Shown: positions 60,151 to 64,000 of the stretch, piece after piece
Position numbering within the stretch: the stretch's first letter is position 1
Layout: each line of letters starts with the position of its first letter
DNA from: Actinoallomurus liliacearum
GTDB taxonomy: Bacteria; Actinomycetota; Actinomycetes; Streptosporangiales; Streptosporangiaceae
Assembly: GCF_039542035.1 (NCBI RefSeq)
Contig: NZ_BAABHJ010000039.1
Coordinates: 1 to 64,000 of the forward strand
Direction: 5' to 3'
DNA length: 64,000 nucleotides
Made by a program: the position numbers and the translations under genes
Notes under the pieces: generated by a model
Seen by the model: the letters and a program-made list of their open reading frames with translations, nothing else
The model's database searches: none
What the model was told of the DNA's origin: nothing

Positions 60151-60928
60151 CGCTGAGGGGAGGCGACGCGTCGCCTCTTGGGGTGGTCGCGAGGGGGGCG
60201 AGGGGGGCGTTCCGAATGTTCGGGAAAGGCCGCGCGGCGGCGCTGATATGCGGGCTTCGCCCCCTTCCTGGCCCGCGATTGCCGAGCATCCGGTATGCCT
60301 TGGCCCGCTGGCCGAAAGCCGTTCCGGTTGCCGCCTCGGCTGACCGGTATGACAAACCCACTTCTTTCGGGCAATGACCAGCCTGGTCTCCGTGCTGTCA
60401 TGGAGCATCACAAGATCAACCGGTCAGGCTCTAGAAGGTCGCGCCGGGGAGCGGCCACACTGCGCGCCTTCCTCGAACCGGTCCTCGGCACCCCCGACCG
60501 GGCAATCGAGGGCGGAAAGCCGTTCTTCCTCGACGAGCGCGCCGCCGACCTAGGTCACGTCTGACCGTTGGGGCGAGGCCCCGCAGTACCGCTCGGGCCC
60601 GTCCCCAGGGTCGGCTTGCTGCCCGGCCCACGCCCCGAAATCGTCGAACAGTGTCGCCGGCGGTCTTCCTGATCAGCGTTCCCCTGCCGTCGGCGCGGAG
60701 CGCGTACTCGTAGTAGGGGGCGTCACCATTCCAGGGCGCCGGCCCGCCGGCCCGGCGGCTCCTTGACCGCGGAGATGTCGAAGTCGTCGAACAGCGCCTG
60801 AATGTCGCCGCCGCTTCCGCCGTTCTCCTGGACGGCCACCAGGCCCGCGCCACCGTTGGGGGATGACTTGCCGCACGCGAGTCGAGCGCGGCCCCGGGGG
60901 TTGACCGGTTGACCTTGCAGGCTTATAT
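60151..60928. other. Intergenic stretch with degenerate coding traces
   Basis: I can support no intact gene here. On the minus strand between about 60935 and 60565 three overlapping frames look partly protein-like (QALFDDFDISAVKEPPG; then PYYEYALRADGRGTLIRKTAGD; then LFDDFGAWAGQQADPG), as if one small gene has been broken by frameshifts. None matches a family I know. The plus-strand frames look random. Confidence 0.35.
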
Positions 60929-60944
60929 TCAACACATTAGTTGA
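60929..60944. promoter_or_regulatory. ArsR-type operator
   Basis: TCAAC-N6-GTTGA inverted repeat in an AT-rich patch 22 nt before the ArsR gene start, a likely autoregulatory site. Confidence 0.5.
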
Positions 60945-60965
60945 TAAAAGAAAAGGTTGAACAAC

Positions 60966-61310
60966 ATGAGTGTTGACGAGCTGGATGAGCGGCTGGACCG
61001 CGCGTTCGCCGCGCTGGGCGATCCCGTCCGGCGCGCGCTGATCGCCCGGCTCTCTCGTGGGGACGCGACCGTGAACGAGCTGGCCGAACCGTTCTCCATC
61101 ACCAAGCAGGCGGTCTCACGGCACATTCAGGTGCTGGAGGCTGCCGGCCTGATCACACGCAGCCGCGACGCCCAGCGTCGGCCGTGCCACCTGAACGCGG
61201 CGGCCCTGGAAGAGCTGACCGGCTGGATCGACAGGTACCGGCTCGTCGCCGAACAACGCCATCGCCGCCTGGACGCGGTCCTGGAGAACATGAAGGAGCA
61301 GGACAAGTGA
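60966..61310 (+). CDS. ArsR family winged-helix regulator
   Basis: 114 residues from ATG 60966; TTG 60957 is an in-frame alternative. The winged helix is LDRAFAALGDPVRRALIARLSRGDATVNELAEPFSITKQAVSRHIQVLEAAGLITRSRDAQRRPCHLN, without the metal-binding Cys motif, so a non-metal sensor. Its stop overlaps the GTG of an SRPBCC gene (GTGA). This ArsR-AHSA1 pair is widespread and usually self-contained. Confidence 0.94.
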   Translation: MSVDELDERLDRAFAALGDPVRRALIARLSRGDATVNELAEPFSITKQAVSRHIQVLEAAGLITRSRDAQRRPCHLNAAALEELTGWIDRYRLVAEQRHRRLDAVLENMKEQDK

Positions 61311-61771
61311 ACGAGACGACGATCACCGCCCGGCCCGGTACCCCGTTCATCGACCTCGTCCGCGAGTTCGAGGCGTCCCCGGCCCTGGTGTTCCGGGCCT
61401 GGACCGACCCCGAGCTCGTCCCGCAGTGGCTGGGGCCGTCCGAGACGACGATGACCGTGCTCGAGTACAACGCGACCCCCGGCGGCCGCTACAGCTACAT
61501 CCACCGCGACCAGGCCGGTGAGTACCGATTCCGCGGCGTGTTCCACACCGTCGTAGCGGGCGAGCGGATCGTGCAGACCTTCCAATACGACGGCCGACCC
61601 CACGACGTCAGCCTCGAGACGCTCACCTTCGAGGACCTCGGCGGACGCACCCGCGTGCACATCCACACGGTGTTCGGTTCGGTGGAGAGCCGTGACGCGA
61701 TGATCGAAAGCGGCATGGAGCACGGCGTCCGCGACTCGATGGCACGCCTGGAACAACTGCTGGCCCGGTGA
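61307..61771 (+). CDS. SRPBCC/AHSA1 family protein
   Basis: 154 residues from GTG 61307 with AAGGAG upstream, overlapping the ArsR stop. The START/Bet v1-like helix-grip fold is seen in IDLVREFEASPALVFRAWTDPELVPQWLGPSETTMTV, GGRYSYIHRDQAGEYRFRGVFHTV and MIESGMEHGVRDSMARLEQLL. A small-molecule-binding protein of unknown ligand. The next gene overlaps or lies close downstream. Confidence 0.93.
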   Translation: MNETTITARPGTPFIDLVREFEASPALVFRAWTDPELVPQWLGPSETTMTVLEYNATPGGRYSYIHRDQAGEYRFRGVFHTVVAGERIVQTFQYDGRPHDVSLETLTFEDLGGRTRVHIHTVFGSVESRDAMIESGMEHGVRDSMARLEQLLAR

Positions 61772-61869
61772 CCGGCCAGACCACCGAACGCAACCCCCGG
61801 GTGCTCGCGGACCACCACGACGCGCACCCGTCCCGACCCGCTGGGCCTTCCAGAGAGCAGGCGATCACC

Positions 61870-62466
61870 GTGACCAAGATCTTCAGCAACATGGCCGTCT
61901 CCGTCGACGGCTTCATCACCGGCCGCAACCCGCATCCCGGCCACGGACTCGGAGACGGCGCCGTCCTGCACGACTGGTACTGGGGCGGCGACACGCCCAG
62001 CAAGGTCGTCCCGCAGTTTCGGCTGTCGGAGACGACCCGCGGCTTCATCGACCCCCTCGTCGAGCGCATCGGGGCGGTGATCGCGGGCCGCAACAGCTAC
62101 GACGACGCGGGTGGCTGGGGCGGCGGCAGCCCCCACCCCACCGCCCCTCTCGTGGTCGTCAGCCACCGCCCCGCACCGCCCGAGGCGACGCCGGAGCAAC
62201 GGTTCACCACCTCGATCCAGGAGGCGGTCACCACCGCCCGCACGCTCGCGGGGGACCTCGACGTCAGCCTGATGGGAGGCGGCGGCGCACTCACCGCCGC
62301 GCTCACCGCGGGACTGGTCGACGAGATCGTCATCCACCAGGTGCCGGTACTGCTCGGCGCGGGTCGACGGCTCTTCCAGGAACTGCCCGACCATGCGCGG
62401 CTCGACCTCGTTCAGGCCGTTCCGGCACCCGGCGTGACACACCTGCACTACCGCGTGGAGCGATGA
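61870..62466 (+). CDS. Dihydrofolate reductase/RibD C-terminal-like protein
   Basis: 198 residues from GTG 61870, where the conserved part starts (VTKIFSNMAVSVDGFITG); GTG 61768, overlapping the SRPBCC stop, would add 34 Pro/His-rich residues. The RibD_C fold is clear: IGAVIAGRNSYDD, LVVVSHRP, GDLDVSLMGGGGALTAALTAGLVDEIVIHQVPVLLGAGRRLFQEL. It likely reduces a folate- or pyrimidine-like substrate with NADPH, but many relatives have no known role. It forms one operon with the ArsR and SRPBCC genes. Confidence 0.92.
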   Translation: MTKIFSNMAVSVDGFITGRNPHPGHGLGDGAVLHDWYWGGDTPSKVVPQFRLSETTRGFIDPLVERIGAVIAGRNSYDDAGGWGGGSPHPTAPLVVVSHRPAPPEATPEQRFTTSIQEAVTTARTLAGDLDVSLMGGGGALTAALTAGLVDEIVIHQVPVLLGAGRRLFQELPDHARLDLVQAVPAPGVTHLHYRVER

Positions 62467-62844
62467 CCTCGACCACGCCGCCGCCGCGGCTCAGCCCACG
62501 ACCTGGCCCGTCCTATTCGCCCCCACACCGCCGCCCCCTCCACGACCGCCATCTCGCCTCGCACCGTCCCGCTGTGGCGCACCGGCGGGCTCGCCGCCAT
62601 CGCCGCCGCGCTGACCACCACCGCCATCGCCGCCGTCTCCTCAAGCGCGGGGGTACCGCTGAAGGTCGACGGCAAAGCGATCCCACCGGTCGGCTTCGCC
62701 CAGATGACACTGATGTGCGCCGTGATCGGAATCGTGCTGGCGGTGGCGCGGGTGTCGGGCGCATGGGGTGGGGCCGCACGTCGCAGGACACGGTCCGAGC
62801 GCATCCGGGCCAGCACCCGAACAGGCAGGTCTTTCAGCAGGTAG
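62463..62844 (+). pseudogene. Disrupted DUF6069 membrane protein gene
   Basis: ATG 62463 overlaps the previous stop. The first codons (MTSTTPPPR) fit a DUF6069 start, but the recognisable domain (PLWRTGGLAAIAAALTTTAIAAVSS, then LKVDGKAIPPVGFAQMTLMCAVIGIVLAVARV) lies in another frame from about 62550, so a frameshift separates them. Only about two of the four membrane helices remain; from about 62750 the sequence is the tail of a transposase remnant on the other strand, and the frame stops at 62844. Confidence 0.65.
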
Positions 62845-63361
62845 GCCAGGCGGGGCCCGTCATACGGCCGGTCTCCAGCGCGCAGATCACCGAGTACGGC
62901 CACCCCGGGATCATCAGATGCCGGTCCTTGCCGCGCCCGTAGGTGTGACACAAGATCCGCTCAGGTGAGGTGTGGGCTTCAGGGCGCAGCCAGCAGGTGA
63001 CGTCCACGGCCAGCACCAGCCGCCCATCGGCGGCCCGCGGCAACGCCACCGCCGACAGCGCCCAGCGCAACCGGCCCACATCCAGCCGGCCTCGGGCCAG
63101 CGCCGCATACAGCGATCCGTGACCACGACGATGCTCGCCGACCAGTGACAACTCCACCAGCGAGCGAACCGGCCCGTCCGCGCACAACACCGCCTCAGCC
63201 AGCTCGAAAAACGCATCCGCCCGCGGCGTCAGGCACCGATAGAACTCCTGCCGGAACCGTGACAGCTCCCCGAGTGCACCGGCAACACCGGCATCGTGAA
63301 CACTGATCCGTCGAAGCCCTTGGTCGTGATCTTCCGTTCTGTCGCAAGAAGGAATGATCAC
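62745..63361 (-). pseudogene. Transposase remnant, NF041680/IS701-like
   Basis: The minus strand from 63361 encodes the N-terminal part of a DDE-type transposase (LSRFRQEFYRCLTPRADAFFELAEAVLCADGPVRSLVELSLVGEHRRGHGSLYAAL, LPRAADGRLVLAVDVTCWLRPEAHTSPERILCHTYGRGKDRHLMIPGWPYS). The frame stops at 62834, but another frame continues with AYLLKDLPVRVLARMRSDRVLR, a segment that normally lies well downstream. So an internal deletion with frameshift has removed the part between, and the C-terminal half is absent. It cannot be active. Confidence 0.75.
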
Positions 63362-63560
63362 CCAAGGGCTTCATCCATGATCAACCGGGGCCACACCATC
63401 GACACCCCGCGTTAATCATCAAGCTAGGTCGCATGAGGTGAGGCAATAATTCGGCACCCACACGTCGGAGATGCGTTGCGCGAGGCTTCATTCTGGTCCC
63501 ATGCTCTTGAGCAGGCTCTGCATTCTCGTGATATCCGCGGACTGAGCTGAGTGTGCGGGA

Positions 63561-64000
63561 TCAGCGATCTGCGGGACGATCGGCGAGTGCTTGAGCCATT
63601 CGTTCGAGCAGGAGCCTGCGCTCACGCCGGGTGGGCGCGAGTTGGGCGGCGCGCTCCAGCTCTTCGGCCGCCTCGGTGTTCCGGCCGAGGCGGAGAAGGA
63701 TGTCGCCCCGGACCGCACCGAGCAGGTGGTACCGGGCGAGCCTTCGATCCTCCCGGAGGGAGTCGGCCGCCGCCAGCGCGGCCTCTGGCCCGTCGGTGTA
63801 GAGCAGCGCCACCGCCCGGTTGAGCTCGATCACGGGAGACGGGGTCAGGTGGGCGAGGGCGTCGTAGAGCGCGACGATGGCGGCCCAGTCAGTGTCGGCG
63901 AAGGTGGCTGCCCGGGCGTGGTACGCGGCGATGGCGGCCTGGAGTGTGTAGGGCCCGAGCAGGCGGCGCAGACCGGTCGCCTGGTCGAGCATGGCGAGAC
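63561..64000 (-). CDS. ECF sigma factor with DUF6596 C-terminus (5' partial)
   Basis: The frame is open to the window edge; 146 residues of the C-terminus are present. LLGPYTLQAAIAAYHARAATFADTDWAAIVALYDALAHLTPSPVIELNRAVALLYTDGPEAALAAADSL and YHLLGAVRGDILLRLGRNTEAAEELERAAQLAPTRRERRLLLERM are diagnostic of the TPR-like C-terminal extension of ECF42-type sigma factors. The sigma-2 and sigma-4 regions must lie to the right. Such factors usually pair with a DGPF/YCII protein gene. The M encoded at 63992 is internal, not the start. Confidence 0.9.
   Translation of the reverse strand, partial: LAMLDQATGLRRLLGPYTLQAAIAAYHARAATFADTDWAAIVALYDALAHLTPSPVIELNRAVALLYTDGPEAALAAADSLREDRRLARYHLLGAVRGDILLRLGRNTEAAEELERAAQLAPTRRERRLLLERMAQALADRPADR

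Noticed and set aside
63488..63718. Small minus-strand frame of 76 codons ending in MQSLLKSMGPE
   Set aside because: It overlaps the sigma factor gene in another frame over most of its length and only the last few codons look protein-like.
1..64000. CRISPR arrays, tRNA or rRNA genes
   Set aside because: No regularly spaced direct repeats of CRISPR type and no tRNA or rRNA signatures were seen on either strand.

Overview
The window is about 72% G+C, uses GTG and TTG starts freely and carries actinomycete signatures: type VII secretion accessory proteins, a BTAD/SARP-type regulator, a SpoIIE phosphatase fused to an anti-sigma kinase, an MmyB-type regulator, an encapsulin with its DyP cargo, and several probably leaderless genes. 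I infer a filamentous high-GC actinomycete, perhaps of the Streptosporangiales/Thermomonosporaceae type; the genus cannot be fixed from this stretch. I see no rRNA or tRNA genes, CRISPR arrays or origins. One degenerate transposase remnant lies near the right end.

Layout. 1-7.0 kb: the end of a type VII secretion accessory locus: a calpain-like cysteine protease (5' end outside the window), an SseB-like T7SS-associated protein, a 1033-residue protein with a Pro-rich linker and an ADP-ribosyltransferase-like C-terminus, and a membrane-anchored ricin-type lectin. 7.1-12.0 kb: a BTAD/AAA regulator, a membrane-anchored PstS-like binding protein with a large N-terminal cytoplasmic part, and a DUF5519 protein. 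12.1-15.4 kb: a tight run of DyP peroxidase, encapsulin, sulfite-oxidase-like molybdoenzyme, FAD/NAD reductase and a 17-codon stump of a DUF6510 gene. 15.4-21.1 kb: epoxide-hydrolase-like enzyme, Ohr peroxidase, tannase-like esterase, CGNR regulator, TetR regulator and quinone oxidoreductase; the hydrolase and CGNR genes share paired TGTAATC-N9-GATTACA sites. 21.2-27.6 kb: secreted GH54 arabinofuranosidase, purple acid phosphatase and the SpoIIE sensor.

27.6-37.3 kb: a deletion scar joining two gene fragments, an EF-hand protein, an MFS transporter with a tryptophanase-type lyase, a DUF6461 protein, an ABC exporter preceded by an unrecognised 38-residue Lys/Pro-rich peptide gene, and a zinc alcohol dehydrogenase divergent from an MmyB-type regulator. 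37.4-49.9 kb: a rhamnoside-utilisation island (GH78, AraC, DeoR, sugar ABC binding protein, two permeases, large GH106-like enzyme). 49.9-53.1 kb: an OmpR-type two-component system with a membrane protein and an anti-sigma-type ATPase, tied together by TCTCA direct repeats of 11-nt period. 53.3-64 kb: alkaline phosphatase, DesK/NarL-type two-component system, YceI protein, drug-type ABC transporter, DUF4097 protein, ArsR-SRPBCC-RibD operon, a broken DUF6069 gene abutting the transposase remnant, and the end of an ECF sigma factor gene.

How the parts may work together. The encapsulin packages its DyP through a C-terminal targeting peptide. The rhamnosidases and the sugar ABC genes form one catabolic unit that needs an ATPase from elsewhere. 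The peptide/exporter pair at 33.0-35.1 kb looks like a small secreted-peptide system, with a very strong hairpin between peptide and exporter genes and a direct repeat resembling the two-component sites at 51-52.6 kb. It is the best candidate here for something undescribed.
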